DNA from: Mya arenaria
Taxonomy: Eukaryota > Mollusca > Bivalvia > Myida > Myidae
Length of the DNA: 64,000 nt
Assembly (NCBI RefSeq): GCF_026914265.1
Contig: NC_069130.1
Location: forward strand, 16,453,366-16,517,365
Reading direction: 5' to 3'
The notes beneath the pieces were generated by a model. The model saw nothing but the letters and a program-made list of their open reading frames with translations, was not told where the DNA came from and ran no database searches. The translations under genes were made by a program, and so were the position numbers. Position 1 is the stretch's first letter; each line of letters opens with the position of its first letter. Below are positions 13,161 to 26,024 of the stretch, one piece after another.

Positions 13161-13546
13161 TATGTATTTGTCTGTGTGACCACAGTCCTAGGCTAATTTC
13201 TGCATAATAAGGTAGAATGGAGATCTAGCCTTCACCTGACTTTGCCTGTTATATCACCCCATGCTTTCAGCATGAGTTGGTTTCATGTCTCAACGTCTAC
13301 CTGTACATGGAATAGGCTATTGTTTCACAAGAATGAGTTCATTCATGTCGAGCACAATCGTATGCACAGCCAGATTTGTGCTCTCTGGATTGGGTTCCAT
13401 GTCAGTGTCTCTTCCACTAGTTAACCAGACACTCGATCCGGCATTTGTGCGATTCTTTTAAGTCGGGATATATATATTCATCTGCTATTTGCGTCTCTGG
13501 CGTCTCTGTTCCAGACTAGAAACGTGTTCAATGATTCTATGGGACC

Positions 13547-13900
13547 TCACTCGCTTCTCACATACCACAGCCCCAAATGCAAGAACCTTGTGCTCTCCCT
13601 GAACTCTTGCCTGAATACCAACAGTACTGACGGTAAGTATATATCCCAATAAAATATTTTTATTGGCACGTGTGCTTTAGAATAATGCTGCGAATGCTTT
13701 TCAGTATCCGTATTACACATTATACCTTGGTGATATGATTTTGCAAATAACTGTTTAACAAACACCAGCTCAGCTACGTCATTCATTAACTCGAACGTAA
13801 ATTGAGACCCTCTTTCACTCAGTATGTGGGAAACCAATCCTACATAATTGACCTTAAGTAATTTGGTCTGTTTCTATACTCGGCAGAGCTTAAGCTTTAA
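13547..13900 (-). mobile_element. Ty3/gypsy-type LTR retrotransposon fossil: integrase region
   Basis: The minus strand encodes a piece resembling a retrotransposon integrase core. It shows an ILSERGSQFT block and a downstream WDIYLPSVLLVFRQ block, both typical of Ty3/gypsy integrases. No flanking LTRs, reverse transcriptase or gag region can be recognised. It is a short, broken fossil with several breaks, and its divergence suggests it is old. Confidence 0.7.
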
Positions 13901-14040
13901 GGTCGTCTGCAGCGGACTTAATTACCGTACCGGTTTCCTCTGTCCGATTGTTGGTATTTAGACTCCGCTCCTTTGGATAGGCTCATCAAGATATATATTT
14001 GTTTTTGTGTTTGCTTTTGTGTAAGCGGTATACATAGGGG

Positions 14041-14179
14041 ATAAAATGATAGGACGGTTTCCTGTATCACGTCGAGTTCGGTGTGTAAACACGTATCCGT
14101 CGAGACCGCAGGTCGAGACGGATACATGTTTACTCACCGAACGAGACATGATGCAGGTCGCCAGAAAATCGTTTTATCG
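14041..14179. mobile_element. Long perfect-stem foldback element
   Basis: Arms of about 67 bases meet at GACCGCAGGTC. The inner stem pairs GTATCCGTC with GACGGATAC and GTAAACA with TGTTTAC, and the outer part pairs GTTCGGTG with CACCGAAC. The loop is only a few bases, so the DNA or RNA could form a near-continuous hairpin. Minus-strand reading frames over it are by-products of the palindrome. Confidence 0.65.
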
Positions 14180-16300
14180 TAATATTTAATATTCCATTTC
14201 TTAAATACCTGCCTATTCAATTACTCCTTTTTGTTTTTTGGTTTCAATTTGATTTGATTTTACCGCCATCTGCCAAATGCGCGTATGAATTCGAATGTGT
14301 TAACGTAGTTTGTGTAATGAAGTCAGGGGAGGCTACTACAGCCAAACGAATTCAGAACATTACAGAATTCACTTAATTGAGCATAATAATAACAAAATAT
14401 TTTATATTTTAGCAAAATTAACAATTATTTAATGTCACAGCACACAAAAACCATCAAAAAGCGGTACTTATTTTACGAGTATACACTAATCGTCATTTCC
14501 TGTAGACGTAACGCGGCCATTTTTAAAAAAGTAAATATACTTGGGACTTTTTGACGATAATAATATGCAGAATTGAGGAAAGTTCGTGAGTCAGTCACTA
14601 TTTCTATCGATGACTTGAAATCGCCTTCTTCTTTATATTGGCGAGCTGCTCACATTTATGATAATAAACATGGATAATCATTAATGCAACAATTTATGAA
14701 TTTCGAAATGGACAACAACTAGTTCACTGAAGTAGCTATCTTGATAGACTGGAAGTGTTCTCTCCTTAACGCTTATCCTCATGGTTCTTTGAAGAACATG
14801 ATAACCATGTTCCTGAATATTTACATGCTTCAGAAGCGTGAGTAAAGTTAGATAGTTTAATGTGTTTAAAGGTTGACAGGTTTTACCAGTTTTTTTGTTA
14901 TGCTTGTTTTAGCAACGCGAAAGTAGTTCCAAGATTACGCACGGTACTCGCATGATACGGAATCAGAAAACGATAGTATCATGGTACGGATTTTCAATAC
15001 GCCGTGCTGTATTTTCATTGTTGGATATGGAAAAGGAATTTGATTGGCATTTAATAATAGTGACTATGTTTACTGTGGAAATGCTTTCATCTCAATTTCG
15101 ACTAATGAGTTCACGGCGAGATTAGATGATCGGTCGTTTAAAAATCACGTCATTCGGTGAACACCAACATTTTGCGTTGCTTTACAAACTTCAGCATGCA
15201 CTTAAGATTAAATGAACTTGAAACGTCAATTACCTATTCAAACTTCTTAAGTCGCCAACTTAAAGGAAATTCTTAAATTGTTTTCCTTTTTGGTTCGTAT
15301 TTAGTTTAAGTGAAATATAATAAACATTTTTATTTGTGTTTTTGCAACAAATGTTGATGCCTTCCAAAAATGTCATACGTTGGACAACACAGCAAAACAA
15401 GAAATTACACAGACATCCGTAATGTGTTTATTATGCAATATATTTATATGCACATTTTATTATTTGGATAGAGATTGCATATATTATATTTTTGTTCAAA
15501 TATGGCTTTACAATCTAACATCAATATTGTTAACTAGCATTTACATTTGAACACCAAATTATTAAGAGAGCAAGTTCAATGGCAATAATACATCCTAGAT
15601 GCCTAACAATTAACCAACATTAAGTTTAGAACACAAGTTGTAAGGTAAAACAGGCACAAAATGAAGGTCCTTCCGCCTTACACAGTCACAAACAAAACGT
15701 CATACACAGTTGTCGGGATATCGTCTCTGCATGCAAAGATTTCTACGAACGAAAATCAATAGGGTTTGTCCAATCGTTTATTAACATAGTGTTAAAGCTA
15801 ACCAGCCACAAAAATAAAATCAGAAAGTAGAAATACAAAAGAGAACAATAGTGGCACATCTAGAATGTGGTCTGTTTGTGGTCTCTTACTCGTTCCGTGC
15901 TATTGCTTTAACCTGGTGCCACCTTATATGGTTAAATTTGAGTTAATAACATTTTGCTTTCTCTATAATTCTCATTTATAAATAAGAATGCAATGCTCCG
16001 TTTAGGCATAGATGTGCAGGTGTTATCTTGAAATCACTTACAAATTTTGTAGAAAGCCCAAACCATAATAAAAACAGTTCATCCTTTTACACCAATTTAC
16101 TTTTAACATGACAGCGGTATTGTTAAAGGTAATTTTTGGCCCATTAGATTATCGCTTAATATTTTCACCTCAATTTCCATTCCTTAAATCAACTGCATCA
16201 AACAATATATTCGATGAACGGAACCTTCTCGGATTTGTTAGTATAAACATTATACATTTTACAACAATTTGCAAAAAAAATTATGCTAACTTATGCAAAG
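14180..16300. other. Intergenic region, nothing recognised
   Basis: This is AT-rich sequence with no reading frame above 60 codons except the SINE-adjacent frame at 16.1-16.37 kb, which has no domain. I see no RNA gene or element boundary. Confidence 0.5.
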
Positions 16301-16302
16301 TC

Positions 16303-16497
16303 ACTCTCGTAGGCACGATGTTGTGCGAGAGCATGAAATTGTATTGTGGGGGAAACTGGAGTACCCGATAAACCCACTTGTCCGGCTTTTTAACCACTAA
16401 CCAAATTCACATGGGCCCCAGGCCAGTTATCGAACCCGACCGTCGCCTTGGTGAGAATCGAGTATGCTAACCACTGCGCTAACCGGACAACCTCGAT
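16303..16497 (-). mobile_element. tRNA-derived SINE (MetaSINE-like)
   Basis: Read on the minus strand, it starts GTCCGGTTAGCGCAGTGG (A box) and continues to GGTCGGGTTCGATAAC (B box). A conserved central block follows, with GGGTACTCCAGTTTCCCCC. The tRNA head followed by such a CCGGGTACTCCGG-like core is typical of animal SINEs of the MetaSINE type. A short tail with AACGAG-like sequence follows. The superfamily name is from memory and less certain than the SINE call itself. Confidence 0.7.
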
Positions 16498-16944
16498 CGT
16501 GAATCACCATATATGGATTTAAATAGCGTACTAGGCATATCATGTACATGTCTGGTCATCGAAATGAAGCCTCGGGGTCTATATAGATAATTTATGAGAA
16601 CGAATTACAGTAAGGTTTTCTAAAATGATATTAAAAATTATTTTAACAGTTCTGAAAATAAATAATTAGCTTTTGGTGTAAACATATGTATTGAGTTGCG
16701 TTATAAATGGTATTATCGTGTATATGAACGCAGTTGGGCTGGTTAAAGTACGCGTGGAGTCATTCGGACACCACATACTATAAGCACCCAAACTGCGTTT
16801 ATACCCCGATAGTGCCATCAATCAAGCGAATCATTCCTGAAATGAGAACAATTTTGTTTGATTTACAAGTAATCGAAGGTATACGTATGTCAGCTTAAAG
16901 TCTTGCTACAACTCCTATAGGCATGATCTCTTTTCAAAAATCAA

Positions 16945-19900
16945 CTATACTTCACAGCAGTCACAGTCTATTACAAATTTAAGTATATTGACTACTGAAA
17001 ACAACGTGAACAACTTTGGCTTGTAGCCAATCCAAATAACAGCAACTATCATGACCAACAAGGCCTTAATACACCAGGCTATAAACGAATTATTGGAAAT
17101 TCTTCCAACGGCGGTAACAAGGCATAGAAAAGCAAGAACTCCCCCAATACATATAGCTGCTGGACCCAAAAGGCACCTAACAAAACATGCGACTTGAGCA
17201 TCTGTGAATTTGTGGAAGTTTTCACACCATACAACTGGAAAAATAAAAAGTACATTATAACACTGGGGAATCAAAGACACATATTTTTCAGACTGTCATA
17301 TCCCCTGCTGTATGAAGAATAGTTTTTTTCAGCATTTTGATACTGGATAATTATAAACAAATATCTAAAACTACATGTGTACCTTAAATAAAATGTAGGT
17401 TTTGTTTTATTTTAAGCTGCACTCTCACAGATTGAATGTTTTGACAGCTTTATTTATTTTTTGTCTTGGAACGATCCAAATTATGCAAACATGCATGAAC
17501 ACCAGTAATGTAAACTTTTCATATTTAAGTTAAGAAATTGATGATTTATGCATTTTCTTAAACCGTGAGTAACGCTTTTCGCCATAAAACATAAATTTTC
17601 GAACGGAAATATGAAAATCTGAAATCTGATCTTTTGTCAGCAGTCCTTTTTCACTGTTTTTTTGATAATCATGCAAAAATTGGCCCATTCAAATACAAAA
17701 AGGTTGTCACAACGGAAAATCTGTGAGAGTTCAGCTTTAAGGTGTTTTTCTGCTAGGGTGCCAATTTGTGAAAACAATATAATGTCAAGTATTCCATTTA
17801 AGCAAATTTGTTTTAAAACAATATGAAGCAATATGATATGGGTATGAATATATCCAGCGTTATGTGTCTTGCACCTCATTCGATAAAATCTATCTTACTA
17901 TAAATTAGAATGTCAAAACCTAAAACAGACTTTGGAAGTAATGCTCCGGACAAAAAATAAGTGTGTAAATGAACACAGCGCAGATACCAAAGTAATACAG
18001 AAAACAAAGGTTCCTTAACACTGCCATTCCCCTCAAAATGATATATCTAAGTTTGAATTTTGAAGGCTAATCTATACCAATTAAACCATAGGGGTTGTGC
18101 TTTGGATACAATTTAAGTATAGAAAAGAACAAACGGCAATAACTTAGTTATGGTTCCGGTGCTCCGGAAAAAAAATAAGCATAAAAAGAAAACAAAGCTT
18201 AATAAGGATGAAACTATTTTCACAATAACAATGGAAACAATATGTACATCTAATTATAACAAGCGCTGGATACTACCGTCGAATACCATTTTAAATCAAT
18301 GCGCTAAAAGTAGTTCAGGTAAAGGGCATAGCAAGTCCTCTAAGTTGTCTCATAAGTGAGAGTGTCGAAGTACAACTTATGATAGCATACTCCTGCTACT
18401 AAATTAAACATATGTTAACCAATGACTTTACTTTACAAATATCAATCCGTTTTAAACAATCGGGCAACCAAAAACACTACGAGGCTTACCTTCACAGAAC
18501 TTCCATTTAAACGGATATGCTGGAAACATTGAACTAACATGTGTGTCTCGAAGCGCATCGCGCATGTGCAGAACACACGATTCTATGTTCTCATGCTCTC
18601 TCAAACCATACATTGATTTAGCAACGCAATGCAGCAACTCGTCTACCAATCTGAAAAGGCGTATCACAATAATTGTAAAAGAAGACTTACTTTTAAGTAT
18701 AATGGTGTTGGTTATAATATTTAAGCAAGATGGCACATCCTTTAGCAATAAAATATTAAGTTCGATAGCCCGAACATTCTACTGACTCCTCATCAGCTCG
18801 ATGTTCTGTTATAATTACAAAGTTAAATCGGTGAGCTTATCCGTCTTTCATCTCACGTTCAGCTCGTTATTTAAAATCATGAATTCCAAAGGCCCAGCTG
18901 GTACGTCATGCTGCTTTAATTTTAACTTCGTCGTTTAAATGTCGATCTAAATATCAAGGTGAATAGCGAGCTAATTACAGCAAGACAATAACAATTCGGC
19001 TCTAATTGTTTACATGGATATCTTGTTAATCAACTCGACATAAGGGTCTTATGACTTAAAGAAAATCTGAAACACTTAGGCTTTTTTATATGTAACGAAA
19101 GATCCAATTTCACGAAGACTAATACTAAACAATGTATTTTCAATGACAGTATATTTAAATATATTACTTCGTGGCTGTATATATGAGGACTACTCAAAGT
19201 TCGAAAATAGTATTTAAAATGATTCTACACATTACCGAAAACGAGTTTTGAAAAAGGTAATGATTAAATTTCTTGCTTTCATATGTTTCTGCAGTTAATA
19301 GTTAAAGGACGGCACTTACGTGCATGTTCCGTTCGTTATACTAACGAACCAACTTAACATTCTGACATATCCAATATGCTCGCATGCTGACTTCTCGAAA
19401 ACCTTTGAGATAGCCTTGACATCGGTACAAACATGCTCCGGCGCTAGGCTTCCTGCAATGTTATGTAAGTCGTATCTACACCTTGTATACATATTGCGTA
19501 CTAAAGTAATGTTAACATACACGCAAAACGGTTTACCAATAGTTTTGATGCGGTTTATATCAGCATCTTATAATACAAAAATAATTGAAAAAATACACTT
19601 TTATAGACTGCGTTTAATATAGGGGTAAATTTCCACCACAGGTTGGTCTATGTAATTTGAAGATATTAAAAGCTTTCAATATTATTGTTTATAATATAGG
19701 CAATAATAGTCCTCCCAGCTATGATAAAAAATGATTTAAACGTTTTCATACAATTTAATTGTGAATTGCAGACGCAATAATTTAAATAATCATTAATTTC
19801 TCATTAATTAATCATACTTCCGTGACACTTCAAATGAACTTATATGCATAATCTATTTACGATATATTCTATAAGCGTTTGTATTGTTTTCTACGGAATT

Positions 19901-22900
19901 CTTATCATCAACGCGTATATAAATATTTTTACAAAACATGCAAAATTTGGTCTTTCAGTTTAATTTCGAAATTGGCAGTTTCTGGAACTAAACGTTTTGC
20001 TGTTTACGTCCAATTTACGTTAAGATCTATTTATGTGGAATATAACATTCACAGCATACAAACTTTTCACAGCTTACGTCCTGTTAAGTTTAATACCTAT
20101 TCATGTGGATTATAATGTACACCGCTGACGTGCTGTTAACGTAAATACCTACTTGCATGTGCCTTGTGTACTTTGTATAAATGCTTTAATGCCGTGTTCA
20201 CTTTGTTTTCATGTGATTGTGTACCATCTTAGTTGTTTCTATGTTGTGTACACTGTGTCTCTAAACATTGTGTCTCTATATGGTTGCACCTTGTGTCTTT
20301 GTGTCAATGTGATGGTGCCAAGTGTTCACTTTCCTGTGGGCAAGTGCTTGAAAGTTTAATTTTGACCATTGTGATTGTGTCCTCATTAATGGTCACTGCA
20401 TGTATGTGCCTTGTGTACTTTTTCCCCATGTGATTGTGACTTGTATGTGCTGTTGCCATGTACACTATGTCTCAATGCATTTGTTTTTGTGTATTATGTC
20501 TTGTTTACTTTATATTAATGTGCATGTGCCTTGTTTACATTGTCCTAAGATGTAAGTCATTTCATTTCCAATTGCGGTAGTGCCTTCTTCAATATGTCAA
20601 GACGTGTTTGTTTATCCTGTAGCTTGTCATTGAGCGAGTGTACCTTGTGTAATGTGTTCCTTCTCCTTCTCTGCCAGCTCTTTGTGTACATTGTCCCCAT
20701 GCGTCTGCCTTGAGTGTATTGTATTTCTTGTCCCTTTTCGATTGCTTCTTCTGCAATATGTCACGGTGAGGTTGTTTCATTCTGTACCTTGTCCCTGTGT
20801 GATTTTACATTGTGTACGTGATGCCTACTTGCCTTGTGCACTTTGTCCCTTGCGATTTGGCCTTGTGTTTCTTGTCAATTGTGCGTTTTGGACTCTGATT
20901 TTATCCAAATATTCACATCTGTTAATGTCTTCGGTTTTTACCTCATGTGCTGGTGCCTTGTTTATACCTTGTCCCTTTGTATTTATGCCTTGTGTTTTTG
21001 TTCCTTTGTACACGTGCCTTGTGTTCTTCGTCATTATGTGTTGTGTCTTGTGTTTTTGTCCCCTTGTGTTGTGCCTTGTGTACTTTGCCACTATGTATTT
21101 GTGTCTTGTGTTCTTTGTCCTTATGTACTTGTTCCTTATGTATTTTGTCCCTATGTATTTGTGCCTTGTGTACTTTGTCCCTATGTGTTGTGTCTTGTGT
21201 ACTTTGTCCCCATGCATTTGTGTCTTGTGTTCTTTGTCCCTGTGTACTTGTTCCTTGTGTACTTTGTCCCTATGTATTTGTGCCTTGTGTACTTTGTCCC
21301 TATGTGTTGTGTCCTGAGTAGGTTGACCTTATGTATTTGTGCCTTATTAACATTGTCCCTATGTTGAAATGGGCCGTGAGCCGGTAAAATAACCCGGTTA
21401 CTTTAGCATCTTCACCCGGCTGATTTTCCCGCATCAGCAAAAATAAATTATGTTATTTTTGGTAATGTTTTTTTCTGAATACATCCGTTTAAAACCCTGA
21501 TTGTTGGTATTGTTTATTTTGGTTTCCGCGCGTTCCTATTACAATACAGCATTAGCTCGAAACGTGACGTCAATAGTCGCATCACTCTCTGGGATGTTTT
21601 CAAGTACTAGGTTTTGGTTTTTCAGCGTTCCGAATACAATAACATTAGCTCGATGCATGACCTCATCAGTTGCATCCCCTTCCGGGGATGTTTTGAAGTT
21701 AATAATTTGCGAAGTAATGGAGGGTGAAAAAAAGAATATTTTTCCCCAGATCCCAAAAGAAGTAATTTTGCAGCATGACCGTGTCTGGCCTTCTGTTAGT
21801 CCTATTTCCATTAATCCCACAAGGGGCGTTGCCCCCTTGACCCCAACTGTGGGAGGACACACATGCCCACCAGGGATATTCCCTTTAGGGATATTCCCTG
21901 CTTCTTAAATTATTTTCTACACCCCTGGATGTATTTGTTCCTTGTGTACTTTGTCCCTATGTATTTGTTCCTTGTGTACTTTGTCTCAATTTATTTGGGC
22001 ATTGTGTACTTTGTCCCTATGTATTTGTGCATTGTGTTCTTTGTCCAAATGTATTTGTTCTTTGTGTTCTTTGTCTCTATGTATTTGTTTCTTGTGTACT
22101 TTGTCTCTATGTATTTGTGCCTCGTGTACTTTTTCCCTATGTGTTAATGCCCTATGTACTTTGTCCCTATGTGTTGTGCCTTGTGTACTTGGTCCCTATG
22201 TATTTGTGTCTTGTGTGCTTTGTCCCTATGTATCAGTGTATTTTGTCCCTATGTGTTATTTTCGTGTGTACTTTGTCCCTATGTGTTGTGCCTTGTGTGC
22301 TTTGTCTCTATGTGTTTGTGCCTTGTGTATTTTGTCCCTATGTAATTCAGCCTTGTGTTATTGTCCCAATGTGTTGTGCCTTGTGTACTTTGTCCCTATG
22401 TATTTCTGCCTAGTGTACTTTGTCCCTATGTTTTTGTTCCTTGTGTACTTTGACCCTATGTCATAATGCCTTGTGTACTTTGTCCTAATGTGTAACTGCC
22501 TTGTGTACTTTGTCTCTATGCGTTGTGCCTTCACCAAGGACTAGAAATATTGGTTAAAAGAGGCTTAAATTCATCCCACAAGGGGCGTTGCCCCCTTGAC
22601 TCTAACTGTGGGAGGACACACAGACCCCCCAGGCCTACTTTTGGGATATTCCCTGCTACATAAATTATTTTCTACACCTCTGAATGTATTTGTTCCTTGT
22701 GTACTTTGTCCCTGTGTATTTGTTCCTTGTGTACTTTGTCTCAATTTATTTGGGCATTGTGTACTTTGTCCCTATGTATTTGTGCATTGTGTACTTTGTC
22801 CTAATGCATTTGTTCTTTGTGTTCTTTGTCCCTATGTATCTGTTTCAGTGTACTTTGTCTCTATGTATTTGTGCCTCGTGTACTCTGTCCCTATGTGTTA

Positions 22901-24937
22901 ATGCCCTGTGTACTTTGTCCCTATGTGTTGTGCCTTGTGTACTTTGTCCCTATGTATTTGTGTCTTGTGTTCTTTGTCCCTATGTATCTGTGTATTTTGT
23001 CCCTATATATTATTTTCGTGTGTACTTTGTTCCTATGTGTTTGTGCCTTGTGTACTTTGACCCTATGTAATAATGGTTTGTGTACTTTGTCCTAATGTGT
23101 AACTGCCTTGTGTACTTTGTCCCTATGCGTTGTGCCTTCACCAAAGACTAGAAATTTTGGTTAAAAGAGGCTTAAATTCATCCCACAAGGGGCGTTGCCC
23201 CCTTGACCCTAACTGTGGGAGGACACACAGACCCCCCAGACCTACTTTTGGGATATTCCCTGCTACATAAATTATTTTCTACACCCCTGGATGTATTTGT
23301 TCCTTGTGTACTTTGTCCCTATGTATTTGTTCCTTGTGTACTTTGTCTCAATTTATTTGGGCATTGTGTACTTTGTCCCTATGTATTTGTGCATTGTGTA
23401 CTTTGTCCTAATGTATTTGTTCTTTGTGTTCTTTGTCTCTATGTATTTGTTTCAGTGTACTTTGTCTCTATGTATTTGTGCCTCGTGTACTCTGTCCCTA
23501 TGTGTTAATGCCCTGTGTACTTTGTCCCTATGTGTTGTGCCTTGTGTACTTTGTCCCTATGTATTTGTGTCTTGTGTTCTTTGTCCCTATGTTTCTGTGT
23601 ATTTTGTCCCTATATGTTATTTTCGTGTGTACTTTGTTCTTATGTGTTGTTCCTTGTGTACTTTGACCCTATGTTATAATACTTTGTGTACTTTGTCCCT
23701 ATGTGTAACTGTCTTGTGTACTTTGTCCCTATGTGTTGTGCCTTGTGTTCCTCGTCCCAATGTGTTTTGTCTTGTGTACTTTGTCCCTATGTATTTGTGT
23801 CTTATATTCATTGTCCCTATGTATCTGTGTATTTTGTTCCTATGTGTTAATTTCGTGCGTACTTTGTCCCTATGTGGTTGTGCCTTGTTTTTCTTTGTCC
23901 CTATGTAATTGTACCTTGTGTTTTTGTCCCTATGTTTTGTGCCTGGTGTACTTTGTCCCTATGCATTTGTGCCTTGTGTACTTTGTCCCTATATATTTGT
24001 TCCTTGTGTACTTTTTCCCTATGTGTTAATGCCTTGTGTACTTTGACCCTATGTTTGTGCCGTGTGTACTTTGACCCTATGTTTTATGCCTTATGTACTT
24101 TGTCCCTATGTGTTTGTGTCTTGTGTACCTTGCACCTTTGTATTTGTGCCCTTGTATACTTTGTTCCTTTGTACACATGCCTTGTGTACTTTGTCCCTAT
24201 GTATTTGTTCCTTGTGTTTTTTGTCCCTATGTATTTGTGCCTTGTGTATTTTGTGTATTAATGTCTTGTGTAATATTCACGATTTGTTTGTGCCTTGAGT
24301 ACTTGGTTCCTATTTATTCGTGCCCTTGGTACTTTTCAACTATGTGTTTGTGTCTTTTGAACTACGTCTCTATTTGTTATGCCGTGTATATTTTGTACCT
24401 TTGCTTGTGTACTTTTCCCCGATGTGTTTTTGACTTGCGTACGATGTCACTATATCGTTGTATCTTTTGTAATTTGTACCTATGCTTTGGAGTAAAATTG
24501 AACTAGGCTTAAACCTTTAATTGTCGAGGGTATTACTTGTTAGTTTATGCCTATTGCATAAATGCGATTCTTTAAGGTTACAGTAAATAAACAACTTGTG
24601 ATTCATCATACCCAATAATGACCTAAATACAACGTTTTCAGAAAATATGAAACAAGGAAGATAACGATGATTCATTTTGATTCTTTAAACTTACCAAAGT
24701 TAATCTTAAGAAATGTATATAAACATGCTGTTATAAAGCTTACGGACTGAAAGATATATATGTTGTATTTCAAGAACATCTGATTTTAAAAATGTAAAGC
24801 TTAACATACGTAAATAACGGTTATATTGAAAGTAAAACAAGGTTAAACAATCATGAAAACATAAACAAACCTGAGAAACCAATCATGCTGAAGGTCATAA
24901 AACCGACAAAAATGCTTTTAATTCCATGCATTTTCAT
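16945..24937 (-). CDS. Gene A: cysteine-rich signal-peptide and transmembrane protein, four exons
   Basis: I do not recognise this family. Four exons join in perfect phase: 24937-24871, 19452-19320, 18650-18490 and 17234-16945, with donors GTTTGT, GTAAGT and GTAAGC and CAG or AAG acceptors. The total is 651 bases, or 216 residues. Exon 1 is a signal peptide, MKMHGIKSIFVGFMTF and onward. The ectodomain (about residues 23-135) carries nine cysteines, three contributed by each of exons 2, 3 and 4, and looks helical. The C-terminal half of exon 4 holds two hydrophobic segments, starting IGGVLAFLCLVTAV and ALLVMIVAVIWIGY, then a short tail ending CDCCEV. All nine cysteines and the exon phases recur in gene B. 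Intron 1 (5.4 kb) is mostly a 30-bp minisatellite. A TATA-like TTTATATTT lies roughly 30 bases before the start codon. The role is unknown; a secreted or cell-surface recognition protein is a guess. Confidence 0.78.
17412..17740. mobile_element. MITE with 23-bp inverted ends, in intron 3 of gene A
   Basis: The left end contains AAGCTGCACTCTCACAGATT and the right end AATCTGTGAGAGTTCAGCTT, an imperfect terminal inverted repeat. The 330-bp interior has no coding sequence. It lies between exons 3 and 4 of gene A and has no counterpart in gene B, so it arrived after the paralogs split. Confidence 0.7.
21363..21930. mobile_element. Mobile-element-like insert inside the satellite
   Basis: A 0.57 kb non-satellite sequence interrupts the array. 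It has two diverged tandem units of about 90 bases, each with ATTAGCTCGA and GGGATGTTTT. Its right end has the hairpin AAGGGGCGTTGCCCCCTT and then GGGATATTCCCT. The right-end part alone (about 150 bases) reappears as spacers at 22540-22686, 23140-23290 and 40905-41035. The superfamily is unknown. Confidence 0.55.
22540..22686. repeat. Spacer 1 of the higher-order satellite repeat
   Basis: This 150-bp spacer contains GGTTAAAAGAGGCTTAAATT, the GGGGCGTTGCCCCC hairpin and GGGAGGACACACAGACC. It is nearly identical to the spacer at 23140-23290, which shows that spacer plus satellite block was amplified as one unit. Confidence 0.8.
23140..23290. repeat. Spacer 2 of the higher-order satellite repeat
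   Basis: This is a second copy of the 150-bp spacer and precedes the block shared with array 2. Confidence 0.8.
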
Positions 24938-25675
24938 TGTTTGTTAATTTTCACACCTATTGAAAATATAAACCAAGCTCTATGTTTATCTTCAACTTTT
25001 GATATTCGAAGTTTAAAACTGAACTGAATATATCCTTGACAGATAAACAAAGTTAACCGAGCAGACAATCCACTAAAAAAACTAACAAAAAGTAATTAGA
25101 GCCATAAAACCTTATTTGCACGAAAACGACTGGATTATGATATTCAGCAGTCTCATAAATACAGTGCAATTGATTGTATTGAACATAGAGACATATGTTA
25201 CCACACCGACGCCAATATTTATGTGAAAAAACTACAGAAACAAACTCAGTAGCCAAAAGTTTAAACATACACCCCGTTTAATTTCGACCGAGCCTCGAAT
25301 GATTCCAGCAGAAAAAGATTGTTGACTCGTTCGAAAAATAACCAATGCTAGTTTAGATTGTAGTGTAGTAAAATATGTCATTTACACCGTGAAAATGTGT
25401 CTTTGTTATTCTCAATAAAAGTATAAACAGTATTACAATACATTGGCATCAACGTATGACAAATGTAAAGTTTAAAAAACATTTTTTTGTTATTTATTAA
25501 ACCTTTTAGAAATATACATAGGTGTATGAAATGAAACCCAGATCTACATTTATTGAATCGTTAATATTATTAACGATTCTACAAAGTAAATAAATATTAC
25601 TAAACCTATTAATTCTGAATGAATAATATATATGTCACAGTACCGATACCTCCACATGTGGTGAGGAGGTGTGTA

Positions 25676-25752
25676 AGCGGTCCGGTAGCTCAGTCGGTAG
25701 AGCACTCGCCCTGATAGCGAGGGGTCCCGGGTTCGAGCCCCGGTCTGGCTGC
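25676..25752 (+). repeat. tRNA-Lys-like sequence within LTR 1
   Basis: TAGCTCAGTCGGTAGAGC and GGGTTCGAGCCCC match the D and T arms of animal tRNA-Lys, and both Pol III boxes are intact. The anticodon stem pairs as CTCGC with GCGAG, but the loop CCTGATA lacks the usual T before the anticodon. The acceptor stem has one mismatch. I read it as a tRNA-derived promoter module and not a working tRNA gene. Confidence 0.75.
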
Positions 25753-25947
25753 ACACTTTTCTCACCCTGTGACATTTGGCGCCCAATGTGGGGCCGTGGC
25801 AGCACTGTTTGGCAGCATAATGCGCTCTCAGTGTTAATTATGTGCATTCCTTAGCACTGGTGTTCCTCAAATTCGAGGACGACTTTCCAGTTTGCGGGGA
25901 AGTATGTCACGGTACCGATACCTCCACATGTGGTGAGGAGGTGTGTA

Positions 25948-26024
25948 AGCGGTCCGGTAGCTCAGTCGGTAGAGCACTCGCCCTGATAGCGAGGGGTCCC
26001 GGGTTCGAGCCCCGGTCTGGCTGC
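25948..26024 (+). repeat. tRNA-Lys-like sequence within LTR 2
   Basis: This is identical in all visible bases to the module in LTR 1, as expected for paired LTRs. A tRNA finder could report both as tRNA genes; the LTR context argues against that. Confidence 0.75.

Larger units (their letters stand above)
20150..24490 (+). repeat. 30-bp minisatellite array 1, in intron 1 of gene A
   Basis: The unit is about CCTTGTGTACTTTGTCCCTA followed by TGTATTTGTG, repeated every 30 bases over 4.3 kb. Blocks lie at about 20.15-21.36 (more degenerate at its left end), 21.93-22.53, 22.69-23.14 and 23.29-24.49 kb, split by related spacers. The unit is a multiple of three and lacks stops, so long frames such as 221 and 205 codons appear in several frames. 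These are by-products of periodicity and not genes. Confidence 0.92.

Noticed and set aside
13918-14149. Minus-strand frames of 63-69 codons
   Set aside because: They are created by the foldback palindrome and its flank, with no domain.
20150-24490. CRISPR-like 30-bp direct repeats
   Set aside because: Units are contiguous with no unique spacers, and the genome is eukaryotic.
20652-24506. Long cysteine-rich reading frames (up to 221 codons) on the plus strand
   Set aside because: They lie wholly in the 30-bp satellite, several overlapping frames are open at once, and the period is a multiple of three.
25676-26024. Two functional tRNA genes
   Set aside because: They fall inside paired LTRs, the anticodon loop is atypical and the acceptor stem has a mismatch.
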